Assembly: GCA_030431255.1 (NCBI GenBank)
Contig: JAUIJL010000001.1
Span: 930,001-994,000, forward strand
DNA: 64,000 nucleotides
Origin: Thermoanaerobaculia bacterium
GTDB lineage: Bacteria; Acidobacteriota; Thermoanaerobaculia; Multivoradales; J023
Direction of reading: 5' to 3'
The notes under the pieces are model-generated. The model was not told where the DNA came from. It saw only the letters and a list, made by a program, of their open reading frames with translations, and ran no database searches. Made by a program: the position numbers and the translations under genes. Positions 25,354 through 35,233 of the stretch are shown piece by piece. Position 1 is the stretch's first letter. Each line of letters starts with the position of its first letter.

Positions 25354-28300
25354 TCAAAGCATGTCGTCGAGGGCCAATGCGGCCCGTTCCGCAAGTCGGC
25401 CGAAACCTCTTTTCTCCGCTTGATCGCGCAACTGCCCAAGGTTTTTTCGGGCCTCTTCGGGATTCCTATCGGCCGCGGTCACGGCTCGGTCAATTTCCAG
25501 CTCGAGCTCCAAGAGGATCAGACCCAGCTCCTGAGCTTCCGCGGCGAGGGCTTCCATCTGTTGAACTCGTTGGGCGTCCGAGCCTCGGGCGAGCATGGCT
25601 TGTGAACGGTGAAATGCGATGCGTGCCGCGGGCTGCTGGGTCTCGGCTGCCAGGTTTTGAGTTTCCTCAAAAAGAGGGCGAATTTCGGCGTTCCGACCCA
25701 GCTCCGAAAGGGATTGGACGAGGATGGCCGCGGCGGTGATCTCTTCCGCCGGCCGGTCGTCGAGCTGGCACGCCACCCTCGCCTGAGAAGCCAGCTCGGC
25801 CGCTTCCTCGTAATTTCCGAGGTCCGCGGCGACTCTGGCCAATCCGATGCGGCTCGAGGTCACCAATCCGCTTTGGCCGAGCTCCGATCTCAGGTCGAGG
25901 GATTTCTTGTGGGAAGCGTAGGCGGCGTCCAAGTCGCCGGACTCGCGGTGAAGATCACCGGTGTAGAAATGTACCAACGCGGTCGCCGTCGGATCTCCGG
26001 TTTGCTCCACGAGCTTTAAGGCTTCCGTCAGCGCCTTGGTAGAAGCGTCGATCTCGCCGCGCATGAGCTGCAGCGCCCCTAGGTTGGCCAAAGAAATGAC
26101 CATATCGAGCTTGAGCCCCGCTTTTTGGCGCAATCGGAGGGCCTCTTGGTGGTTTTCCAAGCTCTCATCGAGCCGCCCTTGGAGCCGGTGTACCTCGGCG
26201 ATGTTGTTGAGGGCATAGGCTTTGGCCGGTCCACCCATCTTTTCCCAAGCTTGTTGGGCACCTTCGAACATCGATAGGGCCTCGTCCAATTGGTCCCGAT
26301 CAACCAAGATCACCGCGCGATTGTTGACCGTCAACGCCAATCCCCTGGCGTCGCCCACTTCCCGATAGAGGGTTTCGGTCTCGCGGTACAGATCTTCGGC
26401 GCCGTCCAAATCTCCGGCGCGCTTGCGAATCACGGCCAGGTTGTTGAGGGTTGAGGCCTGACCCCCACGATTTCCCAGCTCGCGGTGGATTTCGAGCGCG
26501 GCCCGGTAGCCGTCGATCGCGGCGTCCGAGAGTCCTTGGTCCAGCTGGGCTCCGGCCAGCGCGCTCAGGGCGTTGGCTCTGCCCGGTGTGTGTCCGATCT
26601 CTTCGAACGCTTTCATCGCTCGAGAGGCGCTTTGGGCGGCATCTTCCGGCCGGCCGATCAACCGTTCTGCCTGGGACCTCGAGAGCAGCGCTCTGGCGAG
26701 AATCAACTGGGAGCCGCTGATTTCTGCTTTAGCCACAGCCCGGCCGGCCGCGGCCGCCTGGCGCTCGATTTGAGAAACGGTTCCGGCGGCGGTCGCTTCT
26801 CGGAGGTCGATTCTGGGATCGTCCGAAAGGGGTGCCGGGAGCCGTCGCAGCTGGTCGATGGTCACCAGGGCACCCTGGGGGTCGCGGGCGGCGAGCTGCG
26901 CTGAAACCAGGCCCAACCCATAGTCCAGCTGGTCGGGGAAGGTTTGCCAGAGGGTCCGATAGACGTCGCGGGCCGCGGGCCATTCGGAGCGCATTTCTCG
27001 GTAGCGCCCCTCAATGACAAAGCGATCTTCTTGGGGTAACCCTGAGCTGAGATCAAAGGCCCGTTCCGCCTCTTTTGTGGCTTGTTTTTTGAAGCCCAAG
27101 GCACCCCAGGCGGAGCTCAAAGCCGAGTGGATCAGGGCGTTCTCCGGCTCGAGCTGGGCCGCCTGCTCCAACAGATCCCGTGCTTGCTCCGCCTGAAAAG
27201 CGCGCAAGGCGGTCAAGGCTTCCGCGTAGTGTTTGGCGGCTTGGGTATTGCGCGGCAGGCCGGAGTCGCCGTCCGTTGGGTTGGAGCTGCCCAGCTCTTG
27301 CAACAGCTCGCCACCGATCTCTGAAACCATGGAGAAAAGATCGCTGGTGGATCCCTGTTTCGAGAATTGGGCCAAGGTGCCGCCACGGGTCGCGTCCTGA
27401 AGCCTCAAATCGAGACGAAGCTTGGCGTCGGACGGATCACCCGGCAAGCTGACGAACGATCCCGAGACGACGAAATCCGACCCCGTCAGTCGGCGGATTT
27501 GCTCAAGCTTCTTGGTGCTCGGCTCGCCCTGGGCCGGTTTGAGCTGACGGCGGGCTTCGGCCATTTCTTGGCTCGAGACACTGCGAAGATCGCGACTCTT
27601 GGCCAGCTCCGTGGAGAGCATCTCCAAGAGCGCCGTGCCGATCCAGGCCGACTCATCCCGTCCGGTGACGTTGTCGAAGCCCCACACGGCGATGGCCCGG
27701 CGAAGCTGAACCCTTTCCGGATTCAGCTCATCGCGGTTGTTCCACCACAGAGCTCCCGAAACGGCCAGCACCACCAAGAGCACAGCCACCAGAATGGGAG
27801 CGCGTCGGTCTGACGGCGCGGTCGCCCCGGCGTGGGCCGCCGGTTGCCGCGTCGGAGAAGAAGGCTTGCCTGGGGAGGCCGTCGGCGCTGTCGGAGACCG
27901 GCCCAGAGTGGCTCCATGGCGGGGGTCCTGGCGATGCCGAGAGGTGCCGACTGGTGGGTTGGGCCGCGGTCTCTGGGGCGGCTCGAGCGCTTCGGCGACC
28001 TCCAATACGGAGGCGAAACGGTCCTCCGGTTTCAGCTGTAGGCATTTGAGAATCGCCCGTTCCCAATAGGCGGGCAAGTCCGGCACGTGCACATGGGGAG
28101 GCTGGGGATCCTCTTGAAGACGTTTGACGGCCGTGGTCAGGGGATTGGCGCTTTCGAACGGGAGCTTGCCCGTCACCATCTCGTAAATCACGATTCCAAG
28201 GGCGTAAATATCCGCGGCCGGTGTGATCTCCGGGTCGTTCCTGACCTGCTCCGGGGCCATATAGGCGGGCGTGCCGACGATTCCCAAACCCGTCACTTGG

Positions 28301-29538
28301 GCGGCAAATCGGTCGGTGGCATCGCTACCTCGAGCGATTCCGAAGTCGGTGACGACCACCCGCACGTCGGAATTCCCGGTTTCGGGGTCGTGTTCCGGCA
28401 CCAAAAAGACATTCTCACTTTTAAAGTCCCGGTGCACGACCCTGGCACTGTGAGCGGCATGCAGGGCCGCGGCCATTTGCTCGACCAACGGCTTGGCTTC
28501 AGCGGGCAGCAAGCGCGAGCGGCTTCTGAGCCGTTGGGAGAGAGTCTCCCCCCGCAGCAGCTCCATGGAGAGGAAAACGATTGGAGCGGGCCCGGTGACT
28601 TGCCCCGGAATCTCTTGAGCATGTTGCCCGAGATCGAAAATTCGACAGACGTTGGGGTGGGTGACCCGACGGGCGAGAGCGATTTCTCGTTTGAAACGAT
28701 CTACCGCGCCGACCTCATCCCCGAGATGGGTGCTGACGGTCTTGAGGGCCACTTCTTGGCGGAGCTCCAGATCCTCCGCTTCATAAACCTCTCCCATGCC
28801 TCCTTGGGCGATGAAACCGATGATTCGATAGCGATTGGCCACCAAATCACCGGGCTCGAAGATCGGCGGGGAGGGGCCGGAGCGATGGCCGCCGGTGCTT
28901 CCGGGCGTGCTACCTTGAACATAGGGGCGGCTCGGCTTGAGGCTCCTGCCGGCTCCGGTGGAAATGACGGTAAGGTCGTCGGAAAAGCTGCTCGGGTTGG
29001 AGCCCGGCCCAGACGGGGTCGCCATAGACGGGGTCGCCATAGACGGGGTCGCCACAGACGGGGTCGGCTTAGACGGGGTCGGCTTAGACGGGGTCGGCTT
29101 AGACGGGGTCGGCTTAGACGGGGTCGCCACAGACGCGGCCGGCCGAGACGGGATGCGAGCTGTCGGTGCATCGGCAGAGAGAGGAAATCCCTCGGTGATG
29201 GGTAACCCCGTCGTCGAAGAAGGCGGAGGCGCGGTCGGTGGGGGAGCCAACCTCGAAGGCGTTGGCGGCAGCGATGGCTGTGAGACCTGAGGTGTCGGAG
29301 ACGGGGCCGGCGAAGGCGGGGTGCTCAAGCCGGTGGTTGACGGCACCGCAGGTAAAGGGGTCGTTCGTGCCCGGAGATCCGAAGCGGTCCGAATCTGCTC
29401 CACCGGAGGGGCCCCGGTCTTCGGCTTGAGCCGATAGCGAGCGCCACATTGAGGGCATTGGACCTTGGGCCGGTCACCCTGAAGGGCGCCCTGGTCGATC
29501 TCGATGCGATGGCTGCACTTGCTGCAAGTGAGCTTCAA
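25354..29538 (-). CDS. Giant Ser/Thr kinase with zinc ribbon, FlgO-like and TPR regions
   Basis: A 1394-residue transmembrane kinase. Residues 1-35 form a zinc ribbon (CSKC and CPQCGARY). Residues about 40-230 are a Pro, Thr and Ser-rich linker containing KPTPS-type pentapeptide repeats. The kinase domain follows, with GGMGEVYEAED (about 247), HRDFKSEN (about 367) and DFGIARG (about 401). One membrane helix lies at about 583-605, and the C-terminal half holds an FlgO/TolB-like segment (VTGRDESAWIGTALLEML) and many TPR helices. I chose the TTG at 29538 because MKLTCSKC is a typical zinc-ribbon start; an ATG at 29628 would overlap the divergent gene. Its substrates are unknown. Confidence 0.85.
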   Translation of the reverse strand: MKLTCSKCSHRIEIDQGALQGDRPKVQCPQCGARYRLKPKTGAPPVEQIRTASDLRARTTPLPAVPSTTGLSTPPSPAPSPTPQVSQPSLPPTPSRLAPPPTAPPPSSTTGLPITEGFPLSADAPTARIPSRPAASVATPSKPTPSKPTPSKPTPSKPTPSVATPSMATPSMATPSGPGSNPSSFSDDLTVISTGAGRSLKPSRPYVQGSTPGSTGGHRSGPSPPIFEPGDLVANRYRIIGFIAQGGMGEVYEAEDLELRQEVALKTVSTHLGDEVGAVDRFKREIALARRVTHPNVCRIFDLGQHAQEIPGQVTGPAPIVFLSMELLRGETLSQRLRSRSRLLPAEAKPLVEQMAAALHAAHSARVVHRDFKSENVFLVPEHDPETGNSDVRVVVTDFGIARGSDATDRFAAQVTGLGIVGTPAYMAPEQVRNDPEITPAADIYALGIVIYEMVTGKLPFESANPLTTAVKRLQEDPQPPHVHVPDLPAYWERAILKCLQLKPEDRFASVLEVAEALEPPQRPRPNPPVGTSRHRQDPRHGATLGRSPTAPTASPGKPSSPTRQPAAHAGATAPSDRRAPILVAVLLVVLAVSGALWWNNRDELNPERVQLRRAIAVWGFDNVTGRDESAWIGTALLEMLSTELAKSRDLRSVSSQEMAEARRQLKPAQGEPSTKKLEQIRRLTGSDFVVSGSFVSLPGDPSDAKLRLDLRLQDATRGGTLAQFSKQGSTSDLFSMVSEIGGELLQELGSSNPTDGDSGLPRNTQAAKHYAEALTALRAFQAEQARDLLEQAAQLEPENALIHSALSSAWGALGFKKQATKEAERAFDLSSGLPQEDRFVIEGRYREMRSEWPAARDVYRTLWQTFPDQLDYGLGLVSAQLAARDPQGALVTIDQLRRLPAPLSDDPRIDLREATAAGTVSQIERQAAAAGRAVAKAEISGSQLILARALLSRSQAERLIGRPEDAAQSASRAMKAFEEIGHTPGRANALSALAGAQLDQGLSDAAIDGYRAALEIHRELGNRGGQASTLNNLAVIRKRAGDLDGAEDLYRETETLYREVGDARGLALTVNNRAVILVDRDQLDEALSMFEGAQQAWEKMGGPAKAYALNNIAEVHRLQGRLDESLENHQEALRLRQKAGLKLDMVISLANLGALQLMRGEIDASTKALTEALKLVEQTGDPTATALVHFYTGDLHRESGDLDAAYASHKKSLDLRSELGQSGLVTSSRIGLARVAADLGNYEEAAELASQARVACQLDDRPAEEITAAAILVQSLSELGRNAEIRPLFEETQNLAAETQQPAARIAFHRSQAMLARGSDAQRVQQMEALAAEAQELGLILLELELEIDRAVTAADRNPEEARKNLGQLRDQAEKRGFGRLAERAALALDDML
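29011..29145 (-). repeat. 15-bp tandem repeat inside the giant kinase gene
   Basis: Eight near-identical 15-base units (plus-strand AGACGGGGTCGCCAT or AGACGGGGTCGGCTT) run from 29011 to 29130 and are followed by a degenerate ninth. They encode pentapeptides such as MATPS, VATPS and KPTPS in the disordered linker. Copy number could vary between strains. Confidence 0.9.
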
Positions 29539-29612
29539 TCCGTCCCCCGATGCGCTTGGCGGTGTTTCCGGATATCTTACTGGATCTACCGTCACTGTAG
29601 CAGGAGATCGAA

Positions 29613-31193
29613 ATGGCGAGCCCCGCATCTAGGCCGACTTTTGAAGCGATTGAGCTTGAGCTTTTCACCCATCGGTTCAGCTCCGTCGCCTTGGAGATGG
29701 GAGAGATGCTGCAGCGGACGGCGCTTTCGACAAATGTAAGAGAACGATTGGACTTCTCGTGCGCTCTGCTCGACCGCGAGGGCAGGCTGGTAGTCAACGC
29801 TCCCCACATACCGGTGCATCTCGGAGCCTTGGGGTTGGGTGTGCGACGTCTGAAGGAAGAGGTCGACATGTTGCCCGGGGACTCTTGGGTGACGAACCAT
29901 CCCGGCTTTGGTGGCTCACACCTGCCGGATGTCACCCTGGTCACACCGGTCCACGATCGAGACGGTGCATTGCTCGGTTATGTAGCCAGCCGCTCTCACC
30001 ACGCGGAAATCGGTGGGGCTCGTCCGGGCTCCATGCCGCCGGATGCCACTTGCCTGGCGGAAGAGGGAGTGGTCATTCCCCCCACGCTCTTCGCCCGGGC
30101 GGGCACTTCCCGTCGGCACGAGCTGCGCCGCTTGCTGTCTGAGGGAGCCCATCCGTCGAGATCTGTCGAAGAGAATCTCGCGGATTTGGATGCCGCGTTG
30201 GCGGCAAGCGCCCGAGGTGCCGCGGCTTTGGCGGAGCTGGCGGAGACCTTCGGCGGTGACGAGGTCGCTTACTACATGGATCAGCTCAGATCCCTGGCGA
30301 GCCGCAAGGCATTGTCCGCTCTTCGGGCCTTGCCGGCAGGGCAGGGCCCGCTCTCGGCCACACAATTCTTGGACGATGGCACCAAGATTCAGGTCTGCCT
30401 CGACCTATCGTCGGACCGTCCGCGCATCGATTTCACCGGCACGGATCCGGTGCATCCCGGGAACCTCAACGCCACGCCGGCCATCGTACGAAGTGTCGTG
30501 CTCTACGTGCTGCGGTGGCTGGTGCAGGAAGATTTGCCCCTAAACGAAGGTCTGCTGGAGCCGGTAGATCTGGTGATTCCCGAAGGCTCGTTCCTCTCAC
30601 CGAGGTGGGATGCCGACCCTAGGGAGTGCCCGGCGGTGGTCGGAGGTAATGTGGAGACCAGCCAGCGTTTGGTGGACACCTTGCTCCAAGCCCTGGGTTT
30701 GCAGGCCTGTAGCCAAGGCACCATGAACAACCTGCTTTTCGGCGACGAGACCTTCGGCTATTACGAGACCCTTTGCGGTGGAGCCGGCGCCGGTCCCGAC
30801 TTCCACGGCGAGAGCGCGGTTCATACCCACATGACCAATACTAGAATCACGGATCCCGAGGTCTTGGAGAGGCGATATCCCGTTCGCTTGGCTCGCTTCG
30901 AGGTGCGCCGAGGCTCAGGTGGGCAAGGTCGATTCCGCGGCGGGGACGGGGTGGTGCGGGAGCTGATCTTCGAGCGCGAGGCCCAAGTGTCGATCCTCTC
31001 CCAGCACCGTTCCGAGGCCCCCTACGGCATGGCAGGAGGGCAGGACGGTGCCAGGGGAGCCCAGCGGGTCGTGCGCGCAGACGGCTCGATCGAGGCGTTG
31101 GACGGCATGGCCCGAGCCGACGTCCGGCCCGGAGACCGGCTGGTGATCGAAACGCCCGGCGGGGGAGGTTGGGGCAAAGCACCGCAGTCGTAG
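29613..31193 (+). CDS. Hydantoinase B / 5-oxoprolinase beta-like protein (orphan HyuB)
   Basis: A 526-residue HyuB-family protein. This family forms one half of ATP-dependent 5-oxoprolinases, hydantoinases and acetone carboxylases, usually beside HyuA. Visible motifs are [20 protein letters not shown], the [14 protein letters not shown] loop, [17 protein letters not shown] and GGGGWG at the C terminus. No hyuA homologue is present within 20 kb on either side in this window, so the partner must be elsewhere or absent. The ATG at 29613 has AGGAG six bases upstream. It is divergent from the giant kinase with a gap of only 74 bases. Confidence 0.88.
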   Translation: MASPASRPTFEAIELELFTHRFSSVALEMGEMLQRTALSTNVRERLDFSCALLDREGRLVVNAPHIPVHLGALGLGVRRLKEEVDMLPGDSWVTNHPGFGGSHLPDVTLVTPVHDRDGALLGYVASRSHHAEIGGARPGSMPPDATCLAEEGVVIPPTLFARAGTSRRHELRRLLSEGAHPSRSVEENLADLDAALAASARGAAALAELAETFGGDEVAYYMDQLRSLASRKALSALRALPAGQGPLSATQFLDDGTKIQVCLDLSSDRPRIDFTGTDPVHPGNLNATPAIVRSVVLYVLRWLVQEDLPLNEGLLEPVDLVIPEGSFLSPRWDADPRECPAVVGGNVETSQRLVDTLLQALGLQACSQGTMNNLLFGDETFGYYETLCGGAGAGPDFHGESAVHTHMTNTRITDPEVLERRYPVRLARFEVRRGSGGQGRFRGGDGVVRELIFEREAQVSILSQHRSEAPYGMAGGQDGARGAQRVVRADGSIEALDGMARADVRPGDRLVIETPGGGGWGKAPQS

Positions 31194-31213
31194 GGGTTGG
31201 ACGAAACCCAATC

Positions 31214-31250
31214 AAAAACGGCCGCCTCACCAAAGATGGTGTGGCGGCCG
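31214..31250 (-). terminator. Terminator of the aldehyde dehydrogenase gene
   Basis: CGGCCGCC at 31219-31226 pairs with GGCGGCCG at 31243-31250, with an inner CACC/GGTG stem. On the minus strand the stem is followed by TTTTTGATT, so it terminates the minus-strand gene that ends at 31281. Confidence 0.8.
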
Positions 31251-31280
31251 AGGGGCCTGCTGCTTGCCGTCAGGGCCAAA

Positions 31281-32804
31281 TCAGAGGTCGAATTCCACTC
31301 CCTGGGCGAGGGGTAGCTCGGTGCTCCAATTGAGGGTGTTGGTCTGCCGGCGCATATAGGCCTTCCAGGAGTCGGAGCCGGCCTCACGGCCTCCACCGGT
31401 TTCCTTCTCACCACCGAAAGCACCGCCGATCTCCGCACCGGAGGTGCCGATATTGACGTTGGCGATGCCGCAATCAGACCCCGCATGGGAGAGGAACCGC
31501 TCGGCCGTGCGCATGCTGTTGGTGAAGATGGAAGACGACAAACCTTGGGGAACCGCATTGTGCAGCTCGATGACCTCGTCGAGATCCTCGAATTCCATGA
31601 CGTATAGAATCGGAGCGAAGGTCTCGTCGCAGGTGATCGGAATTTGTCCCGGAACCTTGACGATAGTCGGCTCGACAAAATAACCCGGACGGTCGATGCG
31701 ATTGCCGCCGACCAAGACCTCGCCGCCCTGCTCCTTGGCGGTTTCGATGGCGGCCATCATGTCCTCGATCGCCTTCTCGTGGATCACCGGACCCATCAGG
31801 GTGTTGTCGTCCATGGGATCGCCGATGCGGATGGTCGGGTAGGACTTGACCAGGCGCTCGATCACGCCCGCGGCAATATCCTTGTGCAAGAATAGGCGGC
31901 GGGTGGTGGTGCAGCGCTGGCCGGCGGTGCCCACGGAGCCGAAGAGAATGCCGCCGAACGCCAGGTCGAGGTCGGCGTCGTCCATCACGATCAGGCCGTT
32001 GTTGCCTCCCAGCTCCAACAATGAGCGCGCCATCCGTCCGGCCACGACTTGGCCGACGGCGCGACCCATGCGCACCGAGCCCGTGGCGGAGATGAGCGGC
32101 AGTCGGCTGTCGGCGGTCATCACCTCGCCAATGTCCCGTCCGCCGATCGCCAGGCCGAAGATGGGCGGTGCGTCGTTCTCTTCGAGAACCGCCTGGGCAA
32201 TTTTGGTGGTGGCGATGGCGGTGAGAGGAGTGACCTCCGACGGCTTCCAAATCATGGAATCGCCGCAAACCGCGGCGACGCAGGCGTTCCAGGCCCAAAC
32301 CGCGACCGGAAAGTTGAAGGCGGTGATGATGCCTACCGGTCCGAGCGGATGCCATTGCTCGTACATGCGGTGCTGGAAGCGCTCGGAATGCATGGTTTTA
32401 CCGAAGAGTTGACGGGACATGCCGACCGCGAGGTCGGCCATGTCGATCATCTCTTGGACCTCACCGAGACCTTCGGAGTAGATCTTGCCCATCTCCAGAG
32501 TCACGAGCTGACCCAAAGGATCCTTGTATTCGCGCAGGGCGTCGCCGATCTGACGGACGATCTCTCCGCGTTTCGGTGCGGGCCACTCTCGCCAAGCCCT
32601 GAAAGCCTCGACGCTCTGTGCGGCGACTTTTTCGTAGTCCTCCGCAGTGGCTTGACGCACCTTGGCGATGACCTCACCGGTGGTGGGATTGGTGCTCTCC
32701 AACCACTCGCCTTGGGTGTCGAGCCAGGTGCCGTCAAAGGCCCCTGAGTTTTCGGCTTCGAGGCCGAGCTCGTTGAGCAACGCGTTGATCTCAGTCTTGT
32801 CCAT
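31281..32804 (-). CDS. ALDH7-type aldehyde dehydrogenase (alpha-aminoadipic semialdehyde dehydrogenase-like)
   Basis: A 507-residue NAD-dependent aldehyde dehydrogenase. The general base Glu lies in LLELGGNNGLIVMDDADL (about residue 263) and the nucleophile Cys in AGQRCTTTRRLFLH (about residue 297). The LELGGNN and RCTTTRRLF variants are typical of the ALDH7/antiquitin branch, which oxidises alpha-aminoadipate semialdehyde in lysine breakdown, so that is the best guess. I chose the ATG at 32804 because a GAGGAG Shine-Dalgarno precedes it; the frame runs open to 33047. It has no lysine-degradation neighbours in the window, so the substrate is not certain. Confidence 0.88.
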   Translation of the reverse strand: MDKTEINALLNELGLEAENSGAFDGTWLDTQGEWLESTNPTTGEVIAKVRQATAEDYEKVAAQSVEAFRAWREWPAPKRGEIVRQIGDALREYKDPLGQLVTLEMGKIYSEGLGEVQEMIDMADLAVGMSRQLFGKTMHSERFQHRMYEQWHPLGPVGIITAFNFPVAVWAWNACVAAVCGDSMIWKPSEVTPLTAIATTKIAQAVLEENDAPPIFGLAIGGRDIGEVMTADSRLPLISATGSVRMGRAVGQVVAGRMARSLLELGGNNGLIVMDDADLDLAFGGILFGSVGTAGQRCTTTRRLFLHKDIAAGVIERLVKSYPTIRIGDPMDDNTLMGPVIHEKAIEDMMAAIETAKEQGGEVLVGGNRIDRPGYFVEPTIVKVPGQIPITCDETFAPILYVMEFEDLDEVIELHNAVPQGLSSSIFTNSMRTAERFLSHAGSDCGIANVNIGTSGAEIGGAFGGEKETGGGREAGSDSWKAYMRRQTNTLNWSTELPLAQGVEFDL

Positions 32805-33054
32805 GGATAAAGCTCCTCGATGGGCTTGGTGTTTAGATGCTGAATCGATTCGAGAGCTGGGTCTCGAATAGAGAGAATCTGAATCGTTTGGTTCGCCGGG
32901 GGTTGCCGTCGGCGTCGGCTCGGCTGTCTCGGTCCGATTGAAGGGTAGGGGGCACGAGGACAGCCGGTGGGGGACGATGTCTCGCCGCCGGGGAACACTA
33001 TCGCAGGAAACGTTTGTGGTAAACGCCGAAGCCCGGGGCGCGTACAATGCATCG

Positions 33055-35130
33055 ATGCCGAGTCTAAAGATCCTTGGACCGAGCAGCGATCCGCCTGCAT
33101 CTCAGGAGCCGTCCACGCTCGGGCCCGTGCTGCTCGGCTGGCTTCCCTGTTTGCTGCTCGCCGCCTTTGCCTTTGAGCTGGGGACCTTTCCCGGGGCGGC
33201 CCGGGCGAATCAGACCATCGTCGGACACCTTCTTCTACTTGCGGTGTGGGTCTCGGCTCTTCGGTCGTGGGATTGGGGACAGCAATTACCCTCGCGCATC
33301 TGGGGAATGATCCTCCTCGGCACCGCGCTCTTGGTTGGGTCCAGCCTCAGCTCTCCGGTGCCGCGGGCCGGCTGGACCGGTCTCTCCCTGCTGCCGGCAT
33401 GGGTCTGCGTACCGCTTTGGATGGCAACCTGCTGGCGCGGACCACGGGCTTTGATGTGGGGTTTGAGGGGTTTGGCCGTAGTCCTCGCGTCGGTTTCGGT
33501 CTGGGCTTTGGTGCTCCGCGGTGGATCGGCCGCCGGGCCGGCCGCCATGCCACTGGGACACCACAACCTCTTGGCGGCCTTTCTTTTGCCGCTGCTGGGC
33601 ATGGTGTCGGTATTGGGATCCATCGGCAACCGTCGAATCTTTTGGGATCGGGCCCTGGCGATCACCTCGCTAGCCCTGGGCGTCGTGGCCTTGATGGCCA
33701 CCGGATCTTTGGCTGGGGGCATCGCGTTGCTGGTGATGGCCTCGGTGGTCGTGCTTCTGAAGATCGTGGGTGAAAAGGGTGGGCAGGACAACGTCACGGC
33801 TGTCGGCCGATGGGTCGTCCTGGGCTCCTTTTCGGTATTTACGTTCCTGGCGTTGGGCCTGCTCACCCATCAATACGATCGGATTCAATCCCTTTGGTCC
33901 GGGACGGACACGTCCCTCCAGGCTCGGATGACCTATTGGCAGGCGGGTCTCTCCGGGTTTTCAGAGCGACCATGGTGGGGATGGGGCCCGGGATCCTCCC
34001 ATTGGACCCTCTCTCAGCATTTGGATCCCAGACCCGGAATCAATCCGTCCGGACAAGTGGTGGCAGACCTGCACAGCTTTCCGTTGCAGATACTCTACGA
34101 GCTGGGACTGCTCGGCTGTTTGGGGGCCGCTCTGCTCCTCGCCGGCCTCTTTTCGGCTGTCCGCTCGCGCGGTGTGGGTAGGTGGCAGGACCTCAGCTCG
34201 GGATCCCTATTTGCCGGTGCCGCGGGCGGGTTGATCGGGGTTGGGGTCTTCAGTCTTTCCGGCTTTTCGCTCGATGTGCCGGCGTTGCCGATGGCTCTCA
34301 TGCCCTGCTTGGCCGTGCTCGTGGGAGCACCCGCCCCTGGGTTCCAAGCTCGGGTCGATCTGGGGGCGAAGCCGCTGAAGATGGGCCGGGTCTTCAAGGT
34401 CCTAGCCTGGAGCTCAGTGATTTCATTGGCCGCGTGGCAGGGCAGCCGGGATCTCGCCCACTGGTATTACGATCAGGCGTTGAGGGACGAAGAGGCGAGG
34501 CCGACAGCTCTCCGAACGGCCTTGGCGCTCGATCCTCATTTTCCCCTCTATGCCTGGCAGCTTTCCCAGGAGGAGCCCGCTCCCGAGCTCGCCTGGCGAG
34601 CCGCGGAAAGCGCCCGCGGTCTGGCCGTGTTCTGGCTGACCGCGGGGGATCAACAAGAAGACAACGCCCTGAGGGTGGAGGCGTGGCGCCTCGCGTCGGC
34701 GTTGGATCCACTGAGCGCCCCGGCCTACTTCCGTCTGGCCACGGCCGAGTCTTCCGCAGGGGCTGGGACTCGAGAGCGGAGGCTGTGGGCAGCCAAGGCC
34801 CTACTGTTGGAGCCCCTGCTGGTGGCGGCGGTGCCGTGGCACGAGACCGACGGCCTTCTGTTGGAAGTGGCCCAGGAATTGGCCGGCGATCCGTCCCTAA
34901 ACGTCTATTGGCGTCATCGGCTGTTGGATCTGGCCCACAAGCGGAGGCCCGTGACGGAGCCGACCACGATGGGTCTGAAGCTCGATGCCGTGCCCTCCGA
35001 ATCGCTCTCACTTTTCGCCTTTCGGCGGCAACCTTGGCCACGGATCGTGACCCGTATTGCCTTGGACCCCGAGCTCGTTTCGAGCGTGGACCTCTTCCCG
35101 GACCCCGTGGGCGCGGACCGAATTCGGTGA
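33055..35130 (+). CDS. O-antigen ligase/polymerase-like membrane protein with TPR-like C terminus
   Basis: A 691-residue multi-pass protein of the WaaL/Wzy superfamily. About ten hydrophobic helices are present up to residue 470. The extracytoplasmic loop (about residues 295-345) carries ARMTYWQAGLSGFSERPWWG, WGPGSSHW and DLHSFPLQILYELG, the region that holds the functional Arg and His residues in these enzymes. The last 200 residues are soluble and look like helical repeats. It probably transfers or polymerises a lipid-linked glycan outside the inner membrane. I favour the ATG at 33055; the frame opens at 32938. TACAAT at 33043-33048 may be a promoter placed almost at the start codon. Confidence 0.8.
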   Translation: MPSLKILGPSSDPPASQEPSTLGPVLLGWLPCLLLAAFAFELGTFPGAARANQTIVGHLLLLAVWVSALRSWDWGQQLPSRIWGMILLGTALLVGSSLSSPVPRAGWTGLSLLPAWVCVPLWMATCWRGPRALMWGLRGLAVVLASVSVWALVLRGGSAAGPAAMPLGHHNLLAAFLLPLLGMVSVLGSIGNRRIFWDRALAITSLALGVVALMATGSLAGGIALLVMASVVVLLKIVGEKGGQDNVTAVGRWVVLGSFSVFTFLALGLLTHQYDRIQSLWSGTDTSLQARMTYWQAGLSGFSERPWWGWGPGSSHWTLSQHLDPRPGINPSGQVVADLHSFPLQILYELGLLGCLGAALLLAGLFSAVRSRGVGRWQDLSSGSLFAGAAGGLIGVGVFSLSGFSLDVPALPMALMPCLAVLVGAPAPGFQARVDLGAKPLKMGRVFKVLAWSSVISLAAWQGSRDLAHWYYDQALRDEEARPTALRTALALDPHFPLYAWQLSQEEPAPELAWRAAESARGLAVFWLTAGDQQEDNALRVEAWRLASALDPLSAPAYFRLATAESSAGAGTRERRLWAAKALLLEPLLVAAVPWHETDGLLLEVAQELAGDPSLNVYWRHRLLDLAHKRRPVTEPTTMGLKLDAVPSESLSLFAFRRQPWPRIVTRIALDPELVSSVDLFPDPVGADRIR

Positions 35131-35170
35131 CCGGCAGAGCCATTCCAGGGCGCTGCGCCGCTCCCGAAAA

Positions 35171-35198
35171 AACAAAAGGAGCGCCATAAGGCGCTCCT
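35171..35198 (-). terminator. Terminator for the ferredoxin gene
   Basis: AGGAGCGCC at 35177-35185 pairs with GGCGCTCCT at 35190-35198 around ATAA. On the minus strand the stem is followed by TTTTGTTTTTT, a strong T tract. The ferredoxin gene ends 145 bases upstream on that strand, beyond the palindromic repeats. It may also end the convergent plus-strand gene. Confidence 0.7.
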
Positions 35199-35233
35199 CT
35201 TGATGTCGGGTCCCGAATCGAGGCCGCGTCGCC

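Noticed and set aside
28087-29205. 372-codon plus-strand frame over the giant kinase
   Set aside because: It is antisense to kinase motifs and contains the mirror of the 15-bp repeat as RRGRHRRGR; no independent evidence.
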